Positions 21,900-33,239 of a DNA stretch of 64,000 nucleotides are shown here, piece after piece. The position numbers and the translations under genes are program-made. The notes beneath the pieces were generated by a model. That model saw only the letters and a list, made by a program, of their open reading frames with translations, was not told the origin of the DNA and did no database searches. The stretch is from Zygnema cylindricum (taxonomy: Eukaryota; Streptophyta; Zygnematophyceae; Zygnematales; Zygnemataceae). Every line of letters starts with the position of its first letter. Position 1 is the stretch's first letter. The stretch is taken from the NCBI GenBank assembly GCA_037447655.1, contig JBBHKE010001523.1, positions 124,001 to 188,000 on the forward strand, written 5' to 3'.

Positions 21900-23610
21900 A
21901 AAATTGCACTCCCAAAGGTGATTCTTCAGGGGCATCTCGTTTTGCTTTGGCCCACCTTTAAGTTTTTGAGAGCAATAGCTACAACTATTTCGGGTTCTTT
22001 ATTCATTGTGATCGAGGATTATACACATATTTTGAATCCCTACTACCAAATTATCTTTTACTTTCATTATTTCTCTGAGCACCTTTGCCCATCAATTTAG
22101 TTGTTAAACCAATTAAGCGCGCAACTTGGTGACCTCAAGGTTTGCCTTCTTATCTCCTCCTCTTTTTAAGCTTTTGTATTGCGTCTTTACAAGGGGGTGT
22201 TAAAGCTTTAGGTTCCCCCTCCTTTGTGACACAAGTTGTTGGCGATGCGTTATTGGAGGTTGTGAATACCTTCAAAACATTTCGGAAACCTATATGGCGT
22301 TAACAATCGTGACGCGTTTGTTTGCACAACACCCTCTCTATCTCGCTCAAAAGTTATTACAAATGACTTTTTGGTTTGTTTTCTCTTGACCAATTCGATG
22401 ACAAACTTTTTAGTGTGCTACGCCACCTAGTTGGTCATGATATTTGTTGTCGCGTGGAGGAACGGTGGTTAGGCTCGATTCTCGTGGCCAATATTGCCCC
22501 AGTAGTATAGTTGGGTGGTTCGGTTGAAGGGACGAGTATCGTTACCTCTTATTCAGCTGTTGACGGTGCCTCTGTTCTAACCCAACTCGTTAATAAAGAG
22601 GAGGAAGGCCTATTCCCATGCCACGACCCACTTCTCCCGGCTGGTGTTTTACCATCACTTACTTTCGAAATTAAATTCCACCGTTTCCATCGCGCATTAT
22701 CGACCATGAATTCCAACTACAACAACACATATTATAGCAAGTGACAAGTGTTAAATTAAAAATCTCTTACGAGTGTTACCTTTTATGTAATCGTCCACTC
22801 ATTTACGTTCGTGTCGAGGGGCATACGCTAGTGAGTGACCATGCTATTTTTTTGTACACTTCATTTGACGTCTTACTCCTCTTTTAGGATTGCGTTCGGG
22901 TTTCTCTCGACCTCCGTTTGTGGGGATCTCCCCTTGTGTTTACAACCATCTTACTGATTTAGAAGGGATTTACTTTCTTCGTTTACATCATAGAGGGGAA
23001 CTTACTCTTCCGCATGATTTGGTGTGATATGTTGTAGTTGGCGTCGAAGTTGGGTACACTTTTAAACAAGAGGTTTCCTTCATACTCCTTCTTCGAGCCA
23101 AGTATAGGGGTTTTCAAAGCCATCAGGTTAAATTTGTTTTATTCCACGATGTTGGGATAACCTTTGGTGATGCGGGTCCCAGACATCGCATATGAGGGTG
23201 ACGTCTTTAAACACAACGATTTTTAAGGAAGGCGATTACACTCACCACTGCCTGTTACGTCGTTTTTCATAACCGTAACGGAGGTTTCCGGTATGGCAAA
23301 TAAGTCCTTTTACAACCTCATATGCAGTTGTGCGCAAAAAACATTTGAATTTAGAGGTTTAAGGAATCCTTCATTGAGACTTGTTGTATTTTTCTACATG
23401 CATCGTGTATCAGTTGCCCATTAGCGATCACAAGTCGTGACCTCCTCCACACAAGCATTGTGGTTGGTAATAGGCAAGGGTCTTCTAAGTTTTTCACCAA
23501 GGGCCTAGGCCACCTCCACGAGCTTTGCGGTTGTGGGTTATAGTTCGTTATGGTTAGGGGTAGGCATCTACTCTATGTTTCTTATATTTGTGGGTATCTC
23601 GAAGTGTCTA
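21900..23610 (+). pseudogene. Decayed reverse-transcriptase-type fragment (unit B)
   Basis: Same remnant as in unit A, further interrupted. The open piece 22511-22744 retains VDGASVLTQLVNKEEEGLFP and GVLPSLTFEIKFHRFHRAL. It gives no functional product. Shared decay with unit A shows that the ORF was already broken before the segment duplicated. Confidence 0.4.
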
Positions 23611-24786
23611 ATTGTAATTATACTGTAGTTCTATTGTTACTTGTTTTAGTTAGCTTTGTTTTAGTTTGTTAGTTCTTTATGCCTTTACCTTTTTTGTTTT
23701 ACTCTTGTAGTCCTTCAATGTTATTTTTCCTTTTTTGATCCCCTTTGTACCAAGATGGTTTTTCAATAACAAGTTTCTTAATATAAATTGTATCGTATTT
23801 GAACGTTCTATGTAGTATTATTTTTTGTTTGATATTGTTTTAAAAAACGTTGTTGTTGAATGGTCCACGTTGACAAAATTGGATTAATTGGATTTCTTTG
23901 AGTAATCCTGCTTCTTTGCCATGAAAAAGCGGTATATTTTAATAACATTACGTCAGGAATTCAATTTATATTTGTCTAAATCGTAGTTTCGTATTATACG
24001 AAGTATTATTAGTGTATTCGTACTGAAACTTTGCGTACGGAAGTGTGTTTGTTTTACTTAAGTTTTGAACAATTTCCTGGAGCGTTGTTGCAACTGTTTT
24101 GGTCTGCACTGGTGACACAGTTCCGAAATGGTTTCCAATTTTTCTTGACAACTTTCGCATCAGGTACATCGGTATGTACGGACGTCCAGAGATCCGGGTG
24201 TGACATGGCCGCCAGCATGGAGAGTTGCTTGTTCACCGGTGACAGATTAAGACAATGTGGAATAAAAATAAGTACTTGTGAGATTCCTTTGTCTTTCATA
24301 ATGAGCTTTGAAAAGTACTTTATCTATACAAATTCAGGTTTATGACACAGGAGTTGACGTGGCATATAATACCGGGGAGTCGACTACACGTGTGCTAAGG
24401 CTAGCCTGGCAGCCTTACAAATTGACGCGCTTTATGATGTCGTGTACATGCGTTTTGGGTTTCCTTTAACGACAGATTTTCGGGATTTGTCGCCTTCTCG
24501 AACCTTCTACCATGTAGCAAATGACGTCTCTTGAACGCCGTAATATCCGGAATTAATCGCGACCGTCGATTGCACTTTATGGCAAACACTCGTATCTTCC
24601 CCGTACAAGTATTATGACCTTTGTACTGTACTTGCAGCATTTTAAGTTTTTAACCATCCTGCGTATTTATGTAACATTAGACCTGCTTGAAATTCGAAAG
24701 TGAAGTGCTACGTCTGTCGAAACTACAAGGGAAAATATTTCTAAGGAAAAAACTTTCCAAGGGAAAAAATTCTTAAGGAAAAAAAT

Positions 24787-27700
24787 ATGCAGTCCACGGG
24801 AGGCGAGCAAGAAAGGAAAGATGGAACGAGACGAAAAAACGATCAGGAATTCGAAAAACGATTCGAACAAACGATTTCAGACCTCGAACAGAAGCTTCCA
24901 AATGCAAAGTCTCAGCAAGAAGGGAAAAGTTATTCCGACGGAAAAAGTTTTGAGGAAAAGTTTCACGATACCATAGCCAGCCTTGAATCACGGCTGCCAG
25001 AAAACTATGACAAAAAACCGGAAGCTTCTGCTTCTGAAAGGCACTGGTCTACTGGAGGAGGAAAAACTTCCACTGCACTTGATAATAAAAAAGCGTTTGA
25101 GAAGAAAAACAAAGAAGAAGAAGAAAAAATGAGCAAAGAATCCGTAGCAGATGACAGATTAAGTGGAAAAAAGGAAGAAGAAGGCAGTGAAGGAAGTCAC
25201 TGGGATATGAAAGACTGGAATAATTCGGTAGGAAGAGGAGGAGCTGGTAGTAATCCAGTTAGGGAGAGAGAGATGAGTAGTAAAGAAAAAAATGAAAGTG
25301 AAAAACTCGAGGTTGAGAAGGTGTGAATACAATCCTGTCTGTTGTTATCATTTAAAGTTTATTTTTCCTTTCTTTTTTAGCTTTGGTAATTTGGATGAAG
25401 AGTTAGATATTACATCTGGTATTTGTGTAGTAAAAGAAAAGGCAAGTGAAACAATTGTCTGGTTTCTTGTTAATTCAAAGTATTATGTATTTTATATTTC
25501 AATGTATTTTGTGTACAGTTTATGGTTAATGTTTCAATGTATTTTGTAGAGACATAACTAAATTATAAAATTAGTTGTTCTTGCAATCTGAGTGACAAAA
25601 ATATCTGTAAATTTGGTTACTAAGAGTTTTTTTCATTTTTTTTGTCTGATTCATGAATGTGATTCCCTTGAGACAAAACGCCAGAAACTGCCAAAATTGA
25701 TGGGAGGGGGAGAGGGAGAGGGAGAGAGAGAGGGAGAGGGATGAGGGAGAGGAATGAAAGGAGCATTTTTGTTCCTTGCTTGCCAGTCCTAACCTGTCGT
25801 AAAAGTAGGCGATATTTATAGAAAATGTCTTTCTCATAATGTTGAAATTGACTTGATTCTAGCTCTCACCTCATATGTAAGTTACGGTAGTACAACTTCA
25901 AACATTGTAGATTATTGTAATAGATTGTTTTTCGCCAATAATTTCTATGCAGGCGAGAAAAAGACAAAATTGCACGGATGGTGTCAGCTGCCCCGTTTTA
26001 AACAAAAAAATGTTAGAAACTAATTTCAGAATTAAGTGCTCTCAGTTTTTGCTGCTATATATGCAAATATCAAATAGTGAGATCTTTATTACCATTAGTT
26101 ATCTTGCTGCTCTTATTATTTATCTTTTTATTCTTACCAGGAACATTTTTTTTCTTATTGGTTATCTTGTTTTTCTTGTTCCTTTTTATTCTTCTTGAAC
26201 TTGCCTAGGTGAAAATAGTCAATGGTATTATTTAAAAAAAAAACTCTTTTAATTGAGTCATCACTGTCCAGTAGTTTCACCATCTGTCTGTTATATCCTA
26301 CTATCCCTCTCCTGGCGTGCTTCCTTCCTCTATTCCGTCCTCTTCCTTTCTATCCCTCTTCTCCTCCCCCTCTCCCCTCCCCCCCCCCTCCCTCCACTCT
26401 CCGTCTTTCCTCCTCTCGCCTTTCCTCCATCCACTCCCGCTTCTATATGCAGATTTTACTATTGAAAGGCTTTAGCAGTCGAGCAAACTCTCTCACGCTC
26501 ACTCTCCGTCTTCCTTCCATCTTCCCTCCCCTCCCTTCCCTCACCGCCCCTCACCTCCTCTCCCTCTCAAATGTGCAGATTTTACAAACAAAAGTCTTGA
26601 ACAGGTAAGCAAACAGTTTTGTAAACAACAGTTATTAAGAAAGGCATGTTAATAGCATTTCTTTTCGTTTTAAATGGCTTTCCAGGAGTCTGGAAACCAG
26701 AAAAAAACTGATGTCGATGGCGCTAATGACCAGAAGAGAGAGGATAATGCCGAGGCATATTTGAAAAAAGAGGCACAGGAAGCTCATGCAGAAGCTTCTC
26801 GAAGAATTGCAGAAATTGAAGCTCATAAGCGGACAGAGGTACACTTACTATCGCTATCCGTTTAAACGGATTGTTACTTTATTAGTATTAAAGCGAATTC
26901 TGTTGGTGTACATGGAATATCATTATTTAATCGAAATCCCTTAGTCAAAAGGTATTGTTTGAATTAAAGCAAAATCTGTTAGTATAAAAGGAATTATTAG
27001 TATTGAAGCAAAATCCCTTTAAGGAATTATTGGTTCTAAAGCACAATCCCTTAACGTAAAGGAATTAAAGCAAAATTAGGATCAATAATACAAATTAACT
27101 GTAGAGTGACGTATTTTATCCATAAAACAATGTTATTTACACTCACTTATAATTTCGGCCATGGTTGCAACATATTTAGAAATGGGCAGTATAGTAACTG
27201 TGGCTACCTCTCATATCTAATTTTAATGTTGAGATTTACTTTTTAAAAAGCAATATCAGTTCAATATTTATAAAATGTTTTTAAATTTTAATTTATGGTA
27301 CTCCAGCCAGTATCCAGGTGCTTCTAGGCAATCCCTTTCTTCGAGGACAAAGTAACTTTCAGGAGCAATGATCACAACAAGTAACAAGTTGAACTTATCC
27401 TATGTAATTGACACGAGCCTTATTATCTGTAATCGAGTAAATTATTTGTCCAATATGCAGGTTGCAAGAATAAAAGTGAAAGAGGCAGCTGAAGATGAGA
27501 GGGCGGAAAAAATAAAAGCGGCAGCACGAGCAGAAAGTCAACGTCGCCAGGTTTTTTTCTATCCAATTCCTTGTGCTCCTTTTCTTTCTTGAAATTCTAT
27601 CGTTTGTTTTATGTATGGGACACAGGGGACGACAGCGAGGATATCTTCAATGCAAGCCATTTCCTTCCCGTAAAATACATTTTCTATTTTATACAATGCC

Positions 27701-28293
27701 TATATTTTAAAATGTTATGCACTAGCTTTACGTTGGACTTCTGTTATTCGGAGTATATGTGTTATGCCATGTTTTGAATTTTTATGTAATGTATTTGGTT
27801 TCTATGAAAGTTTTGTGAAAGGTTTAGTAAAACGTTTTTATGGACTTTTTGTTGTTTTGTTTTCTGTAGGGATACGTTATGCAATGTTTTGAACAGTTGA
27901 AGAATCTATGAGGTTTTAATGGAAGTATTAATGATTTTTTTTTATTTTTTATTTTTTGTTGTTCCTTCCTGTTTTCTGCAGGAATTGTTGCGCAATGTTT
28001 TAAACAGTTACAGAATGTGTTTGGTTTTTAATGAAAAAAGTGTTAATGGAAATTTTGATGAAAGTTTTAATGAACTATATTGTGGGGTTTTTTTTTGTCG
28101 TTTTCTGTTTTATTTGCAGGCGGAAGCTGCCCATAGAGCCGAACAGGCGAAGTCTGAAGTCGAACACAAGGCTCGAATTCGAATCGCAGAGGCCCACCAA
28201 CACGCAAACCATATTCGACAAGGAGGAGAGGTAGGAAAAAAGAGTTTAGTGGAGAAAGTTGCAGAAAACTTAGGACTCAAGAGTAGTATATGA
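24787..28293 (+). CDS. Hydrophilic charged helical protein, seven exons, unknown function
   Basis: Not recognised. Exons 24787-25322, 25381-25429, 25953-25980, 26579-26604, 26686-26838, 27461-27550 and 28120-28293; 351 residues, phases agreeing at all six junctions, including two micro-exons of 28 and 26 bases. The N-terminal half holds an internal repeat, FEKRFEQTISDLEQKLPN (about residues 19-36) and FEEKFHDTIASLESRLPE (about 57-74), then a Lys/Glu/Ser-rich stretch. The C-terminal 130 residues form a long Ala/Glu/Lys/Arg helix (AHAEASRRIAEIEAHKRTE, AEKIKAAARAESQRRQAEAA), ending KKSLVEKVAENLGLKSSI. There is no signal peptide or membrane segment. Composition is late-embryogenesis-abundant-like, or a cytoplasmic coiled coil; neither is established. 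The alternative donor at 25321 would break the frame, supporting the one chosen. Confidence 0.75.
26394..26604 (+). repeat. Tandem duplication covering micro-exon 4 and its acceptor
   Basis: About 110-bp units at 26394-26500 and 26504-26610. Each has ACTCTCCGTCTT, a pyrimidine tract, an ATGCAG or GTGCAG acceptor, then ATTTTAC and a CTTGAACAG or CTTTAGCAG end. The downstream copy is the used 26-base exon with a GTAAGC donor. In the upstream copy the donor has become TCGAGC and the frame hits a stop, so it is a dead decoy exon. Confidence 0.85.
27848..28119 (+). repeat. Tandem repeats with three successive acceptor-like sites before the last exon
   Basis: Units of about 110-130 bp start with TTGTTTTCTGTAGG (near 27856), TCCTGTTTTCTGCAGG (near 27968) and TTCTGTTTTATTTGCAGG (28101-28120). 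The first two are followed by related GTTATGCAATGTTTTGAACAG and GTTGCGCAATGTTTTAAACAG words. The third is the real acceptor of exon 7. Confidence 0.75.
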
Positions 28294-29010
28294 TACAGGT
28301 TTTTCCATGGAAGAGAGGTAGAGACAAAACGAGTTTGGTAGTGGAGAAAGTCACAAAAATATTAAGAATAGGCGAAGGAGTTGTGGGGGGAGAGAAAGGA
28401 AAAATGGAAAAGGAAAAAGTAGTAGGGAAAAAGTTGGTCTTAAAAGAGTAATATATGACCTGAGAGTATCGACGAAGGAGGAGAAAAGGGAGAAAAAGGT
28501 TAATGGAGGAAGTCAAAAAAATATATGCTCTTAAGAGAGGAGTTATGACTCACGAGTATCGACGTAGGAATAAAAGAGAGAGAGAGAATTTGGTGGAGAA
28601 AGTCACAGAGAAAGTTGATGTTAAAAGAGTAGCATATAACCCGCGAGTATCGAGGAAGGAGGAAAAGAAGGGAGAAAAGGCTTTTAATGGAGAAAGTCAT
28701 GAAAATAAACGCTCTTAAGTGAGGAGTGTAGAGTCTCGACGTAGGAATAAAAGAGAGGAGGAGTTTAGTGGAGAATGTTACAGAAAAAGTTGGTGTTGTA
28801 GTATATGACCCGCGAGTATCGGCGAAGCAAGAGAAATAAAGAGAAAAAGATAGATTAGTACAGAAAGTGGAAAAATAAAATAGGCTTTCGGAGTAGTATA
28901 TGACGCACTCGTATCTGTGAAAGTGGAGATGGAGGGAGTAGAGGGAAACGGAGGGAGAAGAGTTTTAGTGGACAGAACAGCAGGAAATGTAGGGCTTAAG
29001 ATTTGTGTAT
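28220..29010 (+). repeat. Tandem array of the last-exon tail and stop region
   Basis: Starting inside exon 7, a unit of about 90 bp (GGAGAGGTAGG, AGTTTAGTGGAGAAAGT, CTTAAGAGTAGTATATGA, CGAGTATCGACGAAGG) repeats about eight times with decay. Unit ends fall near 28290, 28463, 28552, 28644, 28733, 28813, 28906 and 28995. Only the first unit codes; the others form the 3' untranslated region or downstream DNA. Confidence 0.85.
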
Positions 29011-29029
29011 GACTCAGAATGAGTACCTT

Positions 29030-29435
29030 TTGATGGTTTTAATCCAATCCAATTTTTTTTTTCAGAATAATGCTTTTAAGATGAGAAAATAATCATCCCA
29101 AAAATGTGTGCTTTCTTATGGTTTTAGTGCAATGTTTTTCCTGAGACTAATTATGGACAGGATGTTGCATGGATAGCGATTTCAAGAATAGTGATGGAGA
29201 CGAGTGCTTTGAGAAGAAGGTAGAATGTTGTGGATATCTTTCTTTCATTTTTTTTTTCTATTTTCATTTTTTTTCTTTTTTCTTTCTCTCGTTTTTTTTT
29301 TTATGCATGATGTAAGAAGGAATGTCAATTTCATCATAATGGCAAAACAAAAGAAAAGCAAAAAAAACAAAAAACTGTTTGCTTAAGAATGTACACCTTA
29401 AAAAAAATGGGAAATTACAATTGTCGTGAAAAAAA

Positions 29436-29475
<40 letters not shown>

Positions 29476-30168
29476 CTTGTGGAAGAGCTAATCCTACAAA
29501 ATTTCAGTACCTAAAAAAACCTAATCAAGGGTGAAGAGGATAGACCCCTTACCAAAAACAATTTTTCGTCTTTAATAAAAAAATAATGAAAAAAAAGAGT
29601 CACTGAAAAAAGTTTAGTGAAAAAATAACAAAAACAAATAAAATATCTAATAATGTTTCAATTGCAAATGGGGTCCTACCACCCTTTTTTCGCCCTTTCC
29701 TTAAAATATCTTTTACGATTGGTCGAATTTTTGCATCGCCAGATCTAATCCAAATTCTCTCTATGTCAATTTACGTAAAAAAAATGGCCTACGACATTTT
29801 AAGAACTTGTTTAGTCATTTTTTCGTATATATTTTCTCATATTCAAAGGGGATGTCTACCGCTCCTCTGTAAAAAAATTTCCCTGCATAAAAACATATTC
29901 AAAATTTCCAATTTTTTACTTGACAAGCTCTTGAACAACATCTTAAACCCTTTTTTTTGTCTTTTCTGAATCTTTTTAAAGTATCCCATATCGTTTTCAC
30001 GTCTTTTTCACGTCTTTTCTACTCCATTTCAAGTCAATTTCAAGTCCTTTTCAAGCCATTTTTAAGTCATTTTCAAGTCATATTTAAACGGTTTTTTATG
30101 TGCATTTAGTAGTCAACAAACCATACGGGGATTTCTAATTTCTAATTTCTAATTTATAATCTCTAATC
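29030..30168. other. Intergenic AT-rich stretch with T38 tract
   Basis: Between convergent 3' ends of the charged-protein gene and the F-box gene. It contains an uninterrupted run of 38 T (29438-29475) and a series of TTTTCAAGTC/TTTTCACGTC words at 29990-30085. No gene or RNA is recognised. Confidence 0.6.
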
Positions 30169-32264
30169 TCACACGTGTGGAATCGGAACCCTAACCTCTC
30201 CTATTTGCGGAACCATCCCTTCCCTACACAAAAGCATGTGACCCGATTTCCAATCCTTCGCCTGACAAGCTCTCGAACAATAACTCGGTCCCGAACAAAC
30301 CGCGCAACATCGAAATTCGTACGGACGCGTTTCGATTCGTCCGCACTGAAAATTGGCGCAAACTTTGGCGTTCAAAGAATCGACGTTTTGCGGCCGATTC
30401 GATATTTTGAACCAGTCTAAGAGAAACTGGTTGGTTTGATGCGGCGGCGATTCTTGTTGGAGGGAAATGCAGCCGTAGTCGCTCAAAAGAGGACCGAGGC
30501 AGTCGCACAGTCGCTGGAGAATGTCGCACATTTGCGAATTTCTTTGCGCAATTCGAGGATTTTGAGGATTTTGTTGCAGATTTTGAGGATTTTGTTGAAG
30601 ATTTTGAGGATTTTGATGGAGATTTTGAGGATTTTGAAGATTTTGAGGATTTTGAGGATTTTGCTGAAGATTTTGTTGAAGATCTTGAAGATTTCGAGGA
30701 TTTTGAGGATCTGGAATGTCTTCTCCTCTTTGATTTTGTATTTGATTCTCTCTTCTTTTTGCCAAAATTTGCTGAAATTGGGCAAAGATTGGGCCGGATC
30801 CCAAAATTTGTCCTATCCGTCCTATCTGTCCAATCAGTCCAGACTGTCCATTTCCGTTTCCATTTCCGTTCACTCCCCCGTTCCCCGTTCCGCTCACAAA
30901 ACGCTCGTTTTCTGTACGATTTTCCTGTTTCTGTACGAATTTTGTCGCACATTTCGCCAATCTCACAATCCTCTCTCTTCTCTCCCTCCTCTCCCTCCCT
31001 CTCATTGGTCCCACTTGATTCGTAATTTCTCGAACATTCGCTTCCAAAAGAATTCGTCTTCCTTCCACCGAATTTTTCCGAACTCCGTATCCGTCTTGTA
31101 AACAATGTCCTAATTCCCTCAAGGCCTCCAAATGCCCTTCTTGCGCCGCAATCGCACATAATAAAACTCCCACTTTTAAATTTCTTTCGGACCCATTAAA
31201 ATTCCCACTCCCATTAAAATTAATGATCGCGAGGGAATAAAGGGCTTGCAAATGTCCTCGGGAAGCCGCTAACGACAAAAAATTTGCGCCTTCTTTCCAT
31301 TGGTTCGTACAATAAAATCGGACCATGCCCAAAAAATATTGCGCCTCGAGGTTTCCGGAATCGGCGGCTTTCCGAACGAATTTTTCCGAATCGGGACACC
31401 ACGATTTCGCGTTGACTTTTAGACCGTTGACTCCGATCGCCGCCATGACCTGGTTTTCGGAAACCATCACACGAAATCGGCGATTCGTCATCGATACGTT
31501 CAGAATGTCGGCGGGACACGAGGCGTTGGCTGCCAATGACGTCATCACGGATAGGATGACGTCATCCTGTAAAGAGGGAGCGGAAAAAAACAAAAGAAAA
31601 TACACAGAAATGGAAACAGTAAGAATTGTGTGGTAAGAAGAGTGTCGTGTTATGTTTTTTTTTTTTTTTGGGTTTTCAAGAGTTGGTCTTTCTCCCTGCA
31701 CCTCCCTCTCCCTCTCCTCTCCTTCCCCCTCGCCCGTTCCCTCTTTCCATCTTTTCTCCTCTCCTCCTCCCCCTTTCCCACTTTTCCTGTCCCTCTGTCC
31801 TACTTTCGCTCTCCTCCCCCCTCTCCCTCCACCTCATCCTCTCTCGCTTTTTCACTTTCCATCTCCTCTCCCTCTCCTTCTCCTACTCCCTCTTTCCCAC
31901 TTTCCCCTTCTTCTCCATATCCCCCTTTCTCAATTTTCCACTCCATTTCCCTCCCTCTTTCACACTCTCCCTCTCCCTCTCCCTCTCCTCTCCTCTTTCC
32001 CACTCCCTCTCCTCTTTCCCTCTCCCTCTCCCTCTTCCCACCCCCTCTCCCTCCCCCACTTCCCCTCTCTCACCTCTTTCTCCCACTCCCACTCCCTCCC
32101 ACTCCCTCTCCCTCCCTCTCCCTCCCTCTCCCTCTCTCCCTTACCGGCAAGTTCTTGAGAGACACATTTTCCCTTGCAAAAATGGTCCCATTTTCCGCCT
32201 CCGCCTTTCTTTTCTTGGAGGGGCATGCAGGGATAGAGAGGGACACGAGGGGACGCTTGCACAT
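30169..32264 (-). CDS. F-box, SEL1-repeat and MYND zinc-finger protein
   Basis: Predicted substrate-recognition subunit of an SCF ubiquitin ligase. Exon 1 is 32264-32145 and exon 2 is 31566-30169; 505 residues. The F-box is split by the intron (NVSLKNLP, then DDVILSVMTSLAANASCPAD). It is followed by SEL1/HCP-type helices (DSGNLEAQYFLGMVRFYC, RELGHCLQDGYGV) at about 85-220. The C-terminal MYND finger (about 450-495) reads CANFQCGRIETRPYEF, CCAVCSGPSYCSRACQ, then DWKSGHMLLC. Domain order and lengths match Arabidopsis At1g67340-type proteins. An insertion of about 150 residues lies before the LLSDYGC segment: Arg/Glu-rich, then GNGNGNG, then about a dozen Asn-Pro-Gln-Asn-Leu-Gln units (30535-30715). 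The start is the ATG giving MCKRPLVSLS. Confidence 0.9.
31680..32140. repeat. Pyrimidine-rich tract (F-box gene intron 1)
   Basis: Nearly pure CT on the plus strand, in CCTCTCCCTCT-type units; the transcript therefore has a GA-rich intron. Long Ser/Leu/Pro open frames on the plus strand are repeat products. Confidence 0.9.
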
Positions 32265-32274
32265 GCTGGGGGGT

Positions 32275-32741
32275 GGAGGGAGAGAGAGGGAGAGTGAGAG
32301 ACTGAGAGGGGAAGAGGGAGAGGCTGAGAGGGGAAGAGGGAGAGACTGAGAGAGGAAGAGGGAGAGAGTGAGAAGGGAAGAGGGAGAGATTGAGAGAGGA
32401 AGAGGGAGAGAGTGAGAGAGGGGAGGAGAGAAAGGTAGAGAAAAGGGGGGGAAGGAGATAAACGGAGAGAGAGGGGGGAAGAGGAGAGGTAGAGAGGGAG
32501 AGGTTACAGAGAGATAGAGAGATAGGGAGAGGCTGGGGAAAGAGGGACGGAAAAGAGGACGAGGGAAAGGGAGGGACTGAAGGAAAAGAAGAGAGAGAGG
32601 GGGGGAAGGAAACGGAGTGAGAGGTGGGGAGGAGGGAAGGAGAGAGAAGAGGAGAGATAAAGAGGGAGCGAGAGCGAGGGAAAAAGATAAAATAGAGAGA
32701 GACGCCGCAACGAAGCAGTATGTGAATAGAGTGGAGCGGAA

Positions 32742-32779
<38 letters not shown>

Positions 32780-33072
32780 ATTGCAACAAAATCTGGGAGA
32801 TGAGAGAATGGGAAGGAAGGGAGCTGGAGAGAAATGATATGTAAAGAAAGGAACGACTAAAATAGAGGGACAGAGGGAGAGGGAGAGAGACAGGGGGAGA
32901 GAGAGAGAGGGAGAGAGAGACAGAGGGAGAGAGAGAGAGAGAGGGAGAGAGAGAGAGGGAGAGAGAGAGGGAGAGAGAGAGAGACAGAGGGAGAGAGAGA
33001 GAGAGGGAGAGAGTGGGAGAGTGAGAGTGCTTAATTGTACAAAGGGAAAGTCCTATTGGTCTATTAATAGAG

Positions 33073-33119
<47 letters not shown>

Positions 33120-33235
33120 GTTACTAAAAGGGGGAGAGTGGGAGTGTCGGACGGCAGAGATAAAAACTGGATACTGACGCAGGGAGAGAGTGAAGGGGGG
33201 GGGGGGCAGGGAGAGAGAGGGAGAGAACGAGGGAG
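32275..33235. repeat. Purine-rich GAGAGG tract upstream of the F-box gene
   Basis: About 950 bp of GAGAGGGAGAGA-type repeats with pure (GA)n runs, for example at 32743-32774 and 33085-33114, and a run of G near 33196. Position corresponds to promoter and 5' leader of the F-box gene. Interruptions such as AATTGTACAAAGGG occur at about 33032-33060. Confidence 0.9.
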
Positions 33236-33239
33236 GAAG

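Larger units (their letters stand above)
20699..24845. repeat. Segmental duplication unit B
   Basis: Second copy of unit A in the same orientation, a few percent diverged. Relative to A it has three insertions: about 80 bp at 20933-21013, the MITE at 21273-21842, and about 135 bp at 23617-23755. Homology continues through the first exon of the charged-protein gene, which is intact in this copy and runs on past the point where unit A stops. Confidence 0.92.

Noticed and set aside
30224-31159. 311-codon minus-strand open frame with Lys/Ser repeats
   Set aside because: Shadow of the F-box/SEL1/MYND gene in another frame; the NPQNLQ repeat keeps alternate frames open.
31626-32349. Plus-strand open frames of 223-239 codons rich in Ser, Leu and Pro
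   Set aside because: Products of the CT repeat, overlapping the intron and exon 1 of the F-box gene on the other strand.
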